Origin: Pezicula radicicola
Taxonomy: Eukaryota; Ascomycota; Leotiomycetes; Helotiales; Dermateaceae
Assembly: GCA_003008705.1 (NCBI GenBank)
Contig: PDUO01000037.1
Span: 14,454-44,878 of the forward strand
Direction: 5' to 3'
Length of the DNA: 30,425 nt
Made by a program: the position numbers and the translations under genes. Under the pieces are notes generated by a model that saw only the letters and a list, made by a program, of their open reading frames with translations, did no database searches and was not told where the DNA came from. Of this stretch, positions 1-10,365 are shown one piece after another (the stretch's first letter is position 1; the number at the start of each line of letters is the position of its first letter).

Positions 1-176
1 AACCTAGCCCCTATATCTTATGACCGCCTTATTCTACCACCACCAAAATTAAATCAACCCAGCCCTGGGTTGGTTAAGTAATAAGAGATAGGTAACTCTT
101 CGCCGAAACTACTAGTAAGGGGCCTGATATATGTTGCCCCAACCTATAAACTTCTTGAGACAGCAAGCCTAGTACA

Positions 177-1348
177 ATGAGTAAACCAGAACCACCGTCT
201 CCTCCCCCGCCAGGGCTAGGAAAGTCTAGGGCCGAGACGAAAGTTGTGTATAAGTAGCTAGGCAAGTCTGGCCTACGCATCTCAGTCCCAATCCTCGGCG
301 GAACCTCGTACAGTCAGAAGTACTTCCTGCCGTGGCTAGAGGACGACGAAGAGAAGATCTACGAGCTGTTGAAGGGTACCTATAACCGCGGTATTAATAC
401 CTGGGATACGGCCAACGTCTATTCGGCCGGTTAGAACGAGGAGGATATCGGCCGGGCTATCTATAAACTCGAAATCCCCCGCCAAAAGGTGATTATTATA
501 ACTAAGGTGTTAAGCCCTGTCGGCGAAGAGCCTGGGATTAACCTGTACGCTACGCCGTAGATGGTTGATACCAAGGATTACATAAACTAGAGCGGTTGCT
601 CGCGCGCCGCCCTCTTTAACAGTGTCGATGCCTACTTGAACCGTATACAGACGGACTATATTGATATACTGTAGGTCCACCGTTATAATGCCACAGTCAC
701 GCCCAAGGAGACAATACATGTACTACACAACCTTGTAACATCGGGTAAGGTGTACTACCTTGGTGCTAGCAGCATATAGACCTACTAGTTCTAGTAGCTA
801 TAAAACACCACTAAAGTAAACAGCTAGACTAAGTTTATTGTTATACAGAACCATTAGTCTCTCTGTGTAAGTAACGCTCCCCTAGTAGTCCCCGCCAAAC
901 CCCGTCTCTGCCCTCCCACTCACTCACAGGTTGACCTACTGCGTAGTACCGTGAGGAGGAGCGTGAAATGGTCAAGTTCTACTAGGAGAGTGGTGTAGGC
1001 ATCATCCCCTAGGGCCCATTATACCGTGGCATGCTCTCGCGGCCGCTGCAGCACGAGCCGACGATCCATAGCGAGTCACTTAAGTCGCACCCGGCCTTTA
1101 AGCAGATTAGCGAGGTCGATAACTAGATCGTCGGCTACGTCGAGGAGGTCTCCAAGAAGCACGGCTGGTCTATAACGCAGGTTTCCCTACTCTGGCTCAT
1201 CCAGAAAGGCACCATCCCTATCACGAGCATCTCCAATATAGAGCGTATGGACGAGGCCGTTGGAGTCACGGGTAAGAGCCTGACGGACGAGGAGATGAAG
1301 TTCCTAGAAGAGCTCTACCAGCCGAAGGTGGTTTCGGGCCACAGCTGA
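177..1348 (+). pseudogene. Aldo-keto reductase (potassium-channel beta-subunit type), RIP pseudogene
   Basis: The frame opening at ATG 177 reads as a full-length NADPH-dependent aldo-keto reductase of about 363 codons. It has an N-terminal LGKSGLRISVPILGG strand, the catalytic Asp and Tyr in NTWDTANVYS, the Lys in IIITK and the His in VHRYN. A GASS segment follows, and the C-terminal part carries TIPITSISNIERMDEAVG, the cofactor-binding region. An 80-nt intron (867-946, GTAAGT...GCGTAG) joins the two exons in phase. Fifteen in-frame stops break it: TAG at 255, 432, 558, 588, 672, 777, 786, 792, 795, 825, 855, 983, 1010 and 1124, and TAA at 801. Alignment from memory of the family places Trp or Gln at most of these sites, which is what CpA-to-TpA change on either strand produces. 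I see no frame-shifting indels. The gene is convergent with the transcription factor downstream. The physiological substrate is unknown. Confidence 0.88.
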
Positions 1349-1938
1349 TATAAATAATTAAATTGGTGGAATTAACGGATGTTACATTTGGTTGTAGTAT
1401 AAGAGACACACGTCTTCCTCGCTTCTTATTTTTATTTATTTAGATCTTGATTCGTCCCATGGCAAGGATATACATTGTAGAACTAATCTCCATTGCCCGA
1501 TCTATCCACGCAACCCTTCCCCAATCACAAGGCAAGCCACGGTAGACGCCTAAAAATACTCTAGTTCCGTGCCTGCATGTATGTATGTAATACACGTGCT
1601 ATATCCATATTCTTCCTCACTCGCAGGAAATAACCCGAACCGACCTCACCCCAAACCGGCGATTAAGATGTCAGCAGAGATGTCATTACCATGCAATGAT
1701 GCAACCGGGGATGGCGGGCTGTGGGGTTCGCGGGGAAGATAGATTAATCGTATAGCACCCTACACGATTTCGTGATAGAAGCGCGGGGAGCCGGGGATAT
1801 AGGAAGAGGCGGCCAAGGGGGTAAGGGGTTGGGTTAGAGCTTTCTTCGAAGTGGGTGGATAACTGCAGTGGGTAGATACCAACGGTGGTCGTACGACCTC
1901 CATAGTGGCGCGACATTATGGTGATGATGATAACAGCG
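1349..1938. other. Intergenic region between convergent pseudogenes
   Basis: This stretch holds the 3' flanks of the aldo-keto reductase and the transcription factor. I recognise no coding homology; the open frames on both strands look like chance. A short ATGT microsatellite lies near 1577-1588. Confidence 0.5.
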
Positions 1939-4855
1939 CTAGTGCTTCCCAACGCTCTGCAGGCGCGCGAGCCACAGGGTGATATCTTGACCGAATCCGC
2001 TGCTGGGATTGGTACGAGTACAGCTAACATCCTGGAGGTGTTGCACCCCGATATCTAGGATCCGAGCGGTTGCTCCTGAACGACAGATATCGCCAACGTC
2101 CTTTAGGTAGCCCCTCACCCTCTTCGTGGGTCCACCGTCATTTAACCACTCGGTGAGCGAAACTCTCTCGACTAGGCCGCGTCGATCTAGACGAATTATT
2201 GACTGCCGTTTTATAGTATCTTTGGCGGTCGAGGAAGGGGATGTAGTAGATGCTGCGGTTTCCGAAAGCAAACTGTGGCTCCATAGTGTAATGATGCAAA
2301 GCATAGAGATGATGGCTTGGTGGGGAGCGTGTGACTTGCGCATTTTCAGGATACCCAACAGCTGCCCAGCGTACCAGACCCCGGAACGGGCTGTCCGGCC
2401 ATTGCACTGCTCTATCCAGCGCTTGATCTAAGAACAGGATTTAGATCGCCCGTTGTTCTCCTAGATGAAAGAGTAAGCATAGTGTAATACGGCGGATTGT
2501 AGCACGCAAAGGAGCATCTCTGTTACCATTAGCTGGCAATCGAATGGTGTAGCGGAGGAATATTTGTCTGGAGGCCTTATTCTTGATAATGTTTAGTGCG
2601 GAGAGTGTAGTGCTCCATGCTTCCTTGAAAGCCAATTCCGATTTGATTGACTTTGGCAGAAATGGGCCCTTGAGTATGCGGAACGTTGTGAGAGTGTAAG
2701 CATATATAGACCGGCCAATGATGAGTCGAGCAAAGTCACTAATTAATGTCGGAAGGTCCTGTTCCCGACTTAGACTCCCTAGTGCGTACTCAACTATTAA
2801 AGAGGATGAATTATCTTTACCTGATAAGACTTTAGTTATTATATTCTGTACAATACCTTGCGGTGATATAAAAAGGTTAAACAGGGGCTACAAAAGGTAG
2901 AAACGTATAACTTTATAAGACTTACTATATATTGTAATGTATAATTGGGCCCATTGTTCTGCATTGGTGGCCTCGCAAAGTACTTCATTGTAAGGAAGAG
3001 GTTGCTGAAGCTCTTCAACTATCACACATGGTGAACGGTTAAAAAAGAGGACAACCTGAGCATCGACCATCTACCGTTCAGTCAGATATTATCCACATCA
3101 TTTTTTTTTTGAAGGGGCATGAAGTACATAGGAGCAGAATCCAAGCCTCCTCAGCATCTCCTCTTGGATCCACTGCGGCCAGTATTCCACTCGCTCTTTT
3201 TCACTTAGTCTTAGGAGATCTATAGGCCGAGGGGGTGCCTTGAATACACTACTTTGCCTACACAAAGTATGAATAGTGTTCCTAGTAGACTCGGCCATTT
3301 CCAGAAGTCGTCCGTCCCTAGAATAGGTCATCCCCACAAAGTTGAGAACCATAGCCTGGATATACCACGTCTAGCGCAGAAACCGATTATTCAATGCTAT
3401 CTGCAGACTAGTTATTTTTTTGATGGGAGATATATTTCCTAAACTACACTACCTACGGCGTTTATTAAGGAACGAAGAAGAAGCTCCTGTAGGGCTTTTT
3501 GCGTAGATGTTGGCGCGGGGCAACTTCGAGTGTCGACATCCAATCACAGCTACAGCAAGCGAAAGCAGCTATGGCCCAACGGAAGGGTCGAAGGTAGGTA
3601 TGTGTAGCATAGGGAAGCTGTCATGAAAATTCTCAAAGTAGAGCTGGATGAAACAGTTAAAAACTTCCAGCGATGGTAAGTTTGCATTGGAGAATGCTCG
3701 GAAGTGGTTGGTTTCTAGTAAATTCCTCATTATAGACGCGTGTATCTCTTGGTACGCGGATTCGCTAATGCTCTCAACATGTGTATAGCTTTCCGCCTCG
3801 ACAATGTCGATGGAAACTGCTGACATATCAGGGAACTCAACTATGCTATCAAGTTCCGTTGGATCCCACTAAGTCAACCATTGCGCAGTTGCGCTCTCCC
3901 GTGAATCCCCCTTGCTTGAGAGCCTTTGAAGAGGGCTGTAGTCTGCAGGGACCGAGAGCAAGGCTTTTGGTAATGCTCTATGGTAAGAGGTTGCGGTATC
4001 CTTGGTCGGAAGTGTTTGGGCCCAAGGAGTTGTTGCCTCAGGTTGGGGCATGTCGTTCGAATAGGCAGTCCATTGCGAGTGCCCAAGCATATGCGTCGAG
4101 TCATCAAAATCTGTCGTATGAGACTGAGGTACTGCAAGGCAATCCAGCAGGTTGAAATCTATATCCTAAAGGAGATTCTGGTCGGTCGTAGAGAGTACGG
4201 AACTCGCAGTTTGGCTGTGAGAATCGACAGTCAGGGGATGAAAGTTGCTATTCGGGGAAGCCAAATGTACCTCGGGAATAGCGGAATCAATATCCATGGG
4301 CTGATCAAACCAATTGGAGATGTCCGGCAGACGATTGACGTCCATTTCCCCTGCGGGAGGAGCCGAGGGTCGATGGTTAGTGATGGTATATGATGGGTTC
4401 GAGAGTAAGGTCTGAAGGGCGAGCTAAGGCTGATTCGCAGCAGGAGGAGAAGCAGCAGAAGCATTATCTCGCGAGGATTGAGCTGAGATTGACTCTTGGC
4501 TTGATGAGTCTGTAGGTGACGCAGAGGCGCGATCCTGGTGTATTTCCTGGCTGCTTAGTTCCTCGACTACTACAATGCGATTACGGGTTCTCCGTGGATA
4601 TATACATTCGTAATTTTTCGATCGGCAACGATCGCAGGGCAGCTGGCCGTAGTACTTGAGCCGGATACGGTGGTAGACGGGTGAGTCGAGGGTAGCAAAG
4701 GTAGAGTAGAGGGAGGTATGAAAGACGGGGCAGTGATGCGACTTCTCCCCGGTATACGAAAGCATATAGTGCGTAAGATGTTCCGAGTGATGGAATTCGT
4801 ATTTGTAAACCAAACAGACAAGTTTCTACTGGCGGGCCGGTAGTGCGCGCGACAT
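1939..4855 (-). pseudogene. C2H2 + Zn2Cys6 fungal transcription factor, RIP pseudogene
   Basis: Read leftwards from ATG 4855, a single frame runs to about 3570. It begins with C2H2 finger remnants (SEHLTHYML, TGEKSHHCP), in which ligand Cys and His positions have become Tyr. A Zn2Cys6 remnant follows whose second half (PCDRCRSKNYECIYP) keeps its cysteines. Next is a Ser/Pro-rich linker and then the fungal-specific transcription factor domain (FIQLYFENFHDSFPMLHIPTF). In-frame TAGs lie at 4826, 4424, 4166, 3869 and 3569. Homology continues in other frames: GMTYSRDGRLLEMAE and LGFCSY (3352-3128), a 57-nt intron at 3071-3127 with a CTGAC branch site, then VDAQVVLFFNRSP (3070 down). The C-terminal part ends RGYLKDVGDICRSGATARILD near 2040. 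Frame breaks near 3500 and 2430 suggest small indels. The intact protein would be a nuclear DNA-binding regulator; its targets cannot be inferred. The 3' end is uncertain, since the TAG at 1939 may itself be a RIP product. Confidence 0.85.
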
Positions 4856-5007
4856 GATCACGACGGGGTTAGGTGGATGAACGAACAGACATACATTTGA
4901 TGGATGGTCGCTCTGCGGGAAGAAAGTGTGTGTGCGGAGATGCTAGGGAACGAGGAATAGCGACTGCAACGGAGACATAGGCCATCGGCCACAGCCGCAG
5001 CGCGAGG

Positions 5008-5008
<1 letters not shown>

Positions 5009-5062
<54 letters not shown>

Positions 5063-5126
5063 GCTGTGTGCTGTGTGCTGTGTGCTGTGTGCTGTGTGCT
5101 GTGTGCTGTGCTGCGTGCTGCGTGCT
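5009..5126. repeat. Compound microsatellite (GTT)18 and (CTGTGTG)6
   Basis: About 18 units of GTT at 5009-5063 are followed by six exact 7-bp CTGTGTG units at 5064-5105 and degenerate CTGCGTG units to about 5126. A short GAT run follows at 5153-5171. The block lies 150-270 bp upstream of the transcription factor start, in its presumed promoter. On the minus strand it can be read as poly-Asn next to a His run, but that is translated simple repeat, not a protein. Confidence 0.95.
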
Positions 5127-5379
5127 CTCGTCGTCGCGGTGGTGAGGGAGGGATGGTGATGATGATGATGTTCGGGCAATTCTTTCCAGATTCTTACGGG
5201 TGGAACGCGTCGTTCGACATCAACATCGACAAACGATAATCTCGCCCAACCCTGTGGTAATCGTTCTGCGGGATATCAGCCTTGTTAGGCGTAGCCGCAT
5301 CGTCCTGTTATATTGTGATGCATCTTCTGTACTTCGATACAACTTTATAAGCTCCGAAACTTGTGCTCGAAGCCCTACA

Positions 5380-5923
5380 ATGTCCGACCTTATTACCGGC
5401 AAACATCTGAGCGATGAGATACAGAAGTGTAGGTATAAGGAGTTGGACCGAATGCTTCGGCCAGGATTAAAAGAGCTGGGATACGACGACAAGGTTTGAA
5501 ATAGACTAACACTGTGGCCAGGGCCACCAACCAATACACTAGGCATACTTGCAGCGTCTGCTGTTACCACTGGCGCGTGAAGCTGGCTCGCTATTAACGA
5601 TGGGCACGTCGTACTTCTAGCTAATAAAGCCTATAGTAACCCTAAAGGGTCGGTTTGTGATTTATTTGATCTACCTTGCTTATTAGATTTTAAGAGCTTT
5701 CAACTAGCCGATACTTAGTTAGCAGGGTAGTAAAAGTTAGATGTTGTATCTATCGATCGGGAAAGCTACGAAAGTATTGCTTGACTCTGTAGGCTATTTG
5801 GTAGGTCGAGAAGAGTAAAGGAGTATATCAGCCCTAGATCGGAATACATCTTCTTATACCTATACTTATTATATCGATTAGTAATAACTCACGATATTAC
5901 TATAAAGGGATCATCACTAACTT
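5380..5923 (+). pseudogene. Unidentified RIP-damaged coding remnant
   Basis: A single frame of 181 codons from ATG 5380 has natural protein composition: MSDLITGKHLSDEIQ, then LGILAASAVTTGA, LAINDGHVVLLANKAYSNPK, VCDLFDLPCLLDFKSFQLAD and YLYLLYRLVITHDITIKG. Stops interrupt it at 5497 (TGA), 5578 (TGA, plausibly a former CGA), around 5719 (TAG), 5731 (TAG, TAA), near 5782 (TGA), and it ends at a TAA near 5921. The absence of indels suggests point-mutation decay. I do not recognise the family. The 5' end is supported only by the ATG and continuity of the frame; an intron near 5495-5525 is possible. The adjacent remnant on the opposite strand converges on it. Confidence 0.45.
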
Positions 5924-5929
5924 AATGTT

Positions 5930-6985
5930 CATTACTCTACTAATCCAAATAGCTAGGTGAAATAAAACTATATCCACTAGTGTAGGATACGCCGAGTCCG
6001 TTCAAAGTTTCTCTATAGCGCCATCTACAATATCTTATAATGTCTTTACAGGAGCCATTGTAAAAGTACTAAGACAATCATTTTTTGCTAGTAAGAGTCA
6101 GTAGCTGTATAACATAGAAGAACATAGAACTAACCTGCTAGGGCTTCGTACAGTAGGGCGGCCGATAATCCCTAAACTTGCTAGAGACTATCAACAATCG
6201 AGTTAATTATCTAAGCCAAAATTTCCTACCTACACAAGGTGAAACGGGTGGCCTTAGAGTCATAGTAGACGACTAAGGCGGATAGTATACGTTCGCGTAT
6301 CCTGCGGATGTATACAGTAGTAAAGTATAATTTCCAACTAATTTTAAGAGTACCTTTAGTAATTTCTAATGCTTTTTCTCAGAGCAGGCCCTCATAGTAT
6401 GAAAACGGATCCATGTTAGTGGACTCACCCCTCGTATATAGGGCGCTAAACTCTGTAATAATAGCGGTAAGATCAGTTTGCGTAGGCTACTAGCCTCGAG
6501 TAGTAGGATTTAAGACAGCTACATCGATATACACCTCCCGTTTTAGAAGCTTTTTTCTTATCCTCTTACTATCCCTCTTCTCTAAGGGATACTTCTTCAG
6601 CGCCGCCCGAATCCTCGTTGTTAAATCCTCGATCATCTTTTCCTTCTTCCTTTCTACGTCCTCATCACCTATACCTAGACGAGTATTCGATCGGATTTCT
6701 AATCGTGCATCATCGTTATTATTATCGTCAATGTTGCTATTAGATTCAATATTATTAGAGCTGTGTAATCTTCAACGCTTAATTTAATCTGTAAGTCTAT
6801 CAGCAGCATTGTCAACAATAGAGTATCTTAACGGGGTAAGATCATTCTCCTTATCTACAAGATCATTTACATACTATATATACCTAACAAGGGATGATTC
6901 AGCCTTCTTTATATACGTTGTTTCGTTTAGACCGTAGGAGAGGAAGTCTCTAGTACGGCTAGAACTTGTAAGAAGATCCGATTAA
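5930..6985 (-). pseudogene. Unidentified RIP-damaged coding remnant, charged and helical
   Basis: Read leftwards from about 6985, one frame of roughly 350 codons gives protein-like sequence: RTRDFLSYGLNETTYIKKAE, an Asn/Asp-rich stretch, then a Lys/Arg/Glu-rich segment with VERKKEKMIEDLTTRIRAALKK and KRIRKKLLKREVYIDVAVLNP. Further on come STNMDPFSYYEG, ITKGTLKISWKLYFTTVYIRR and LFGLVE. Stops, mostly TAG, are scattered through it, with the highest density below 6240. The opposite strand shows no such composition. The layout (charged N-terminal part, then a Trp/Tyr-containing helical part) could belong to a transposon-encoded or recombinase-like protein, but I found no diagnostic motif and make no assignment. 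Confidence 0.4.
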
Positions 6986-9201
6986 GTTAATAGACTTTAG
7001 AAACATACTAGTACCTGCTTGAAAAGTCCCATTAAGTAGGCTGAAAATAAACATCGTACATACGCTGTACCACAGAGCCTAGGGCATCGTTCAGGGAATA
7101 AGTTGTCACTGGCGCTTCGCAGCACTAAGTATAGCGAAAATGATATAAATAGAACTTCTACTCTAGAAAAATATGTTAAATAAAGAATAGCGAGATAGAG
7201 ATTTAGACAGCTGCCCAATATTAGTCCTATTATACAGCTAGGTGAACGTACGTTTTACAGTCTTTTAAAACCTTTAGGCATAGAGGTGGTAGACTGTGTT
7301 CCAATCCAATCTCTGCTTACTCTTAAACCCGCAAGGAGATATAGATTGAACTACGGCGAACCTCTCCTTTTAATTTGCTTTCGTCTATGTTCTGCGTAAT
7401 AGTAGTCGCGATATGGTCGGTAAATAAAGCTGTTAGCAGGTTAGGAAATCACGAGATTTGAGTTATATACCAGGATTGTTGTAAAATTTAAGATTTTACA
7501 ACAATCCCTGTTTACCGTTCTGGTTCGCAATGTAGTGCGCCGAAGCTAAGACCCGAAACCTATCCAAATGTCAAGTACAGAGCACTGTAGACAGGGGAGA
7601 AGACTACGCCAGATCATAGACGGTCGTAGTATAGTTATCCTAAAACTCCTAATAAGTGACCTTCACAGATGCCATGACTGAAACTTCCCTTATACCTCCT
7701 ACTTAGGAAGGAGAATCGTATTCCTGCTCCTCAACTATAGACATGTGCTTCTAGGAAAGAACAGGAGTTCAAAATAATCATTAGTGCGATCCCACCAATT
7801 TAAAGACCACCTAATCAAACAACTCCGGTATCACTCCATAATATTTTCACTTTGTGTATATTAAAGTATAGAACATAAAGATATCTAATATTATTCCTCT
7901 TCGCGATAACGTTTACAAGTTAGAGAAGGGGTTAGGTAATCGAAAGTTAGGCGACGGAGACTCTGCGGAATTACTATTTAGTAGTATAGAGATAGCCTTC
8001 GCTCCCCCGAAGCTTATCAAAAATACTAATGTTTTGTGAGATCCTTCTGAAATTAGCCTTAAGCAGTACTAATAACTCTTAGCCTACCCTCATCGCTCGA
8101 AGAAGAAAAACTAATAACTTGTTTTACCACTTACGATAGCTCATATGAAGATGAGCAAGGACAACGGCAGCACCTCGTCAATACAGTTTTAAAAGCTCTT
8201 TAATCAATAACAGAAGGCCAAAAAGTCCTAATAGTAGGGGAGGAAGTTAAGGATAAGGAGAAAAGGACTCGCGAAGAGTTCCTGGGACGAGGAGTACGGA
8301 GAAAGCGTATGTAGTTAGTTTACTCCTCTTTCTTAAGGTATTTGTTGATACAATATTAGGGTCGTTAAGGTGGTAAGAATCTATAAAGGCTACCTCAGTA
8401 TTGTCGAGTCCACCAACAGGAACCAGTAGACTTCTAACTATCTAGCTATAAGCAGTCATCCTAATTCATGAATAGTAATATGTCGCTAACGATTAGTAGG
8501 ATGCCGATCAAGGCCGGCTTCAGAATCATATAACGAATTCAGAGAACCATCAAAGCCATTCATCTATCACAGTCTCTTCGGAAGCGTGATCTAAGAGTAT
8601 CGCTCCCGCACAAGTGTAGGGAGTTGTCAACGCGGGGCCTAGGGCCATTGTTTAGTTTTATATATAGTTAGTCGAGCTGGTTACTTAACCCGCCGAATTG
8701 GCCACCTAGTTTAGGTGAGCGGGTGTTAGATAGAAGGTTTCTATACGACTTCGGGGCATTCATTTAAGTAACATAGCCGCTATAGCTGGCGAGTACTATA
8801 ATAAGCTAAGTCGAGGTACTATACCCCTACCTACATTAGAGTACTTGTACTATACTTGTACAATACCTACTTTGTAAGTTCCATAGGAGAGAAAACGTTG
8901 ATTTTAATATAGTTAAAGAGAGTTGTATTAGTAAGATAAGAGTTAGCATCTAGGATTCTACACCAACATTCGCTTGAGCGTAAGCAAGCATAAGGACGCC
9001 GCGGGTAGCGGCCACCTAGAAGGCAAGGTCTCATATATCAGATGCCGTGTCTCGTCTTATTGAGTCTTATTGTAAGAATGCCGCCCAACAGCGAGTCTAC
9101 AAATACGGACGGCGAGGAGTTAAAGTAGTGTCACGGCAGTACCTGTATTCCTTTGGTTCTAATAATTTGGCTACTATTCTACTCTTGTATCTTGGGGAAG
9201 G
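6986..9201. other. Decayed A+T-leaning intergenic or transposon-derived tract
   Basis: No intact gene is visible. A short plus-strand frame at about 8075-8314 has protein-like composition (SSYEDEQGQRQHLVNTVLKAL, then EGQKVLIVGEEVKDKEKRTREE) broken by one TAA and ended by a TAG. It may be another transposon fragment. The 40-bp hairpin at 7471-7510 lies in this tract. The many TAG and CTA triplets suggest RIP here as well, though much less than in the retrotransposon. Confidence 0.35.
7471..7510. repeat. 40-bp near-perfect inverted repeat (hairpin)
   Basis: A 17-nt left arm, CAGGATTGTTGTAAAAT (7471-7487), a 5-nt loop TTAAG, and an 18-nt right arm (7493-7510) pair perfectly apart from one extra base. 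The arms start CAGG and end CCTG, as DNA-transposon termini of the hAT type often do, but the flanks show no 8-bp duplication. It could be a minimal transposon relic or a transcript hairpin. Confidence 0.8.
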
Positions 9202-10365
9202 ATGAACTTACCAACTGTTGCCGCTCTTTTTAGCTGGCTAGTCAGCCTGTACCAGTCGAACAGAGCACGACGGCAGTGCCGCTGGCTACTCTTCCTACTT
9301 GCATTTGCAGTGTATATAACTTTGGTACTGTATTTTCGACGAGTCGTTTTAGATACAAAGAGTATACCGGGCCACCGTCAAGAATGTTCTCGGTGCGAAA
9401 ATAGCACCTTGGGGGTAAGTCTCTATGTCAAGACCCTTTGAGTTGTCTGTGTTGGCACTGACACGGCGAAATAATAGTTTGAGAAAGCCGTTCTTGTTTC
9501 CACGGGGCCCTCATGGCGTCTCGACGGGCTTATCGAAGCCTCGAATTGGACTGGAATCGACCTGGAGGTTCCCGCACAGCCAAAGCGGACCAATCCTGAG
9601 GTAGACATCTTCCGGCGTGTTGGTCCTGCCCCCGACCACCAGAAGACACAGGGACGGGGTTTGGCACAGTGTTGGCTAGGCCACTTGAACGCCATCCGTG
9701 AAATACTCGCCAGGGGCTGGTCTACAAGCCTTATTATGGAGGATGATGTCGACTGGGACATCACAATCAAGCATCAACTATCATTAGTTGCGCCAATGAT
9801 CTAGAAAGTCACGAACTCTACCGCTCTCGACATTTCACCGTACGGCGATGGATGGGATCTGCTCTGGCTTGGCCACTGCGGTGAGACGACACCGGCATCC
9901 GGCCCCGTTATTTCACAAGTGGATGAATCATTGCCCGAGTCTCCAATATACCGAAACTTCGATGACACGTACAGCTATTTCCATCCTCAACTGTGGATTG
10001 TTTATTATATATACAGGCCCATCTGCGCATACTCGTATGCTCTGACGTACAATGGTGCATCAATCATCAATCAGTTGGCACTCGGAGACAAGGAGCAAAC
10101 TATTACTGCCGACCTTTATAAATACTGCCAGAATGGCTATCTGCGGTGCGTGTCTGTCAACCCAGAGCTTTTCCGTCATCACAAGAAAGCTAGAGTGTCA
10201 ACGAGCCAGGTTGCTGTCGTGGAAGGCTGGGAGGCCAATGCCAAACCCGGAGGTGTAACCTATACAGCAAATATCAGGCATAGTGCTAGGTGCAACAGTA
10301 GATCTCAGACCCTGGTCGTATACCAAGATCCGATAGTATCTCAGTATAGTGTTAGGTACAGCTAG
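9202..10365 (+). pseudogene. Glycosyltransferase family 25-like type II membrane protein, one premature stop
   Basis: Exon 1 (9202-9414) encodes a 71-residue N-terminus with one membrane anchor, WLLFLLAFAVYITLVLYF, after a basic segment, as expected for a Golgi type II enzyme. A 63-nt intron (9415-9477; GTAAGT, CTGAC branch site, TAG acceptor) joins in frame to exon 2. That exon carries FEKAVLVSTGPSWRLDGLIE, the acidic EDDVDWD motif typical of GT25 metal and sugar-nucleotide binding, WDLLWLGHCGE, RPICAYSYALT and NPELFRHHK. These match the order seen in fungal GT25 (LPS/procollagen galactosyltransferase-like) proteins; total length would be about 366 residues. A single in-frame TAG (9802-9804) follows LSLVAPMI, shortly after the EDD motif, and the rest of the frame is open. 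The last 25 or so residues look atypical and contain an imperfect internal repeat, so the true C-terminus is uncertain. Acceptor and donor sugars are unknown. Confidence 0.82.

Noticed and set aside
3781..4393. Plus-strand open frames across the transcription factor region
   Set aside because: They are shadows of the minus-strand frame, which carries the recognisable regulator domain.
5064..5126. CRISPR-like array
   Set aside because: The 7-bp units are contiguous with no spacers, and the genome is fungal.
4943..5179. Minus-strand open frame with poly-Asn and a His run
   Set aside because: It is only translated simple repeat in the upstream region of the transcription factor; no domain and no splice context.
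5511..5526. GTGGCC-AG-GGCCAC short palindrome
   Set aside because: Six-base arms occur readily by chance and it lies inside a coding remnant.
5930..6985. Assignment of the minus-strand remnant to DUF3435 (Starship captain) or a RecQ telomeric helicase
   Set aside because: A K-x-S-W-K-L segment loosely recalls DUF3435, but no tyrosine-recombinase R...HxxR...Y residues or helicase motifs were found.
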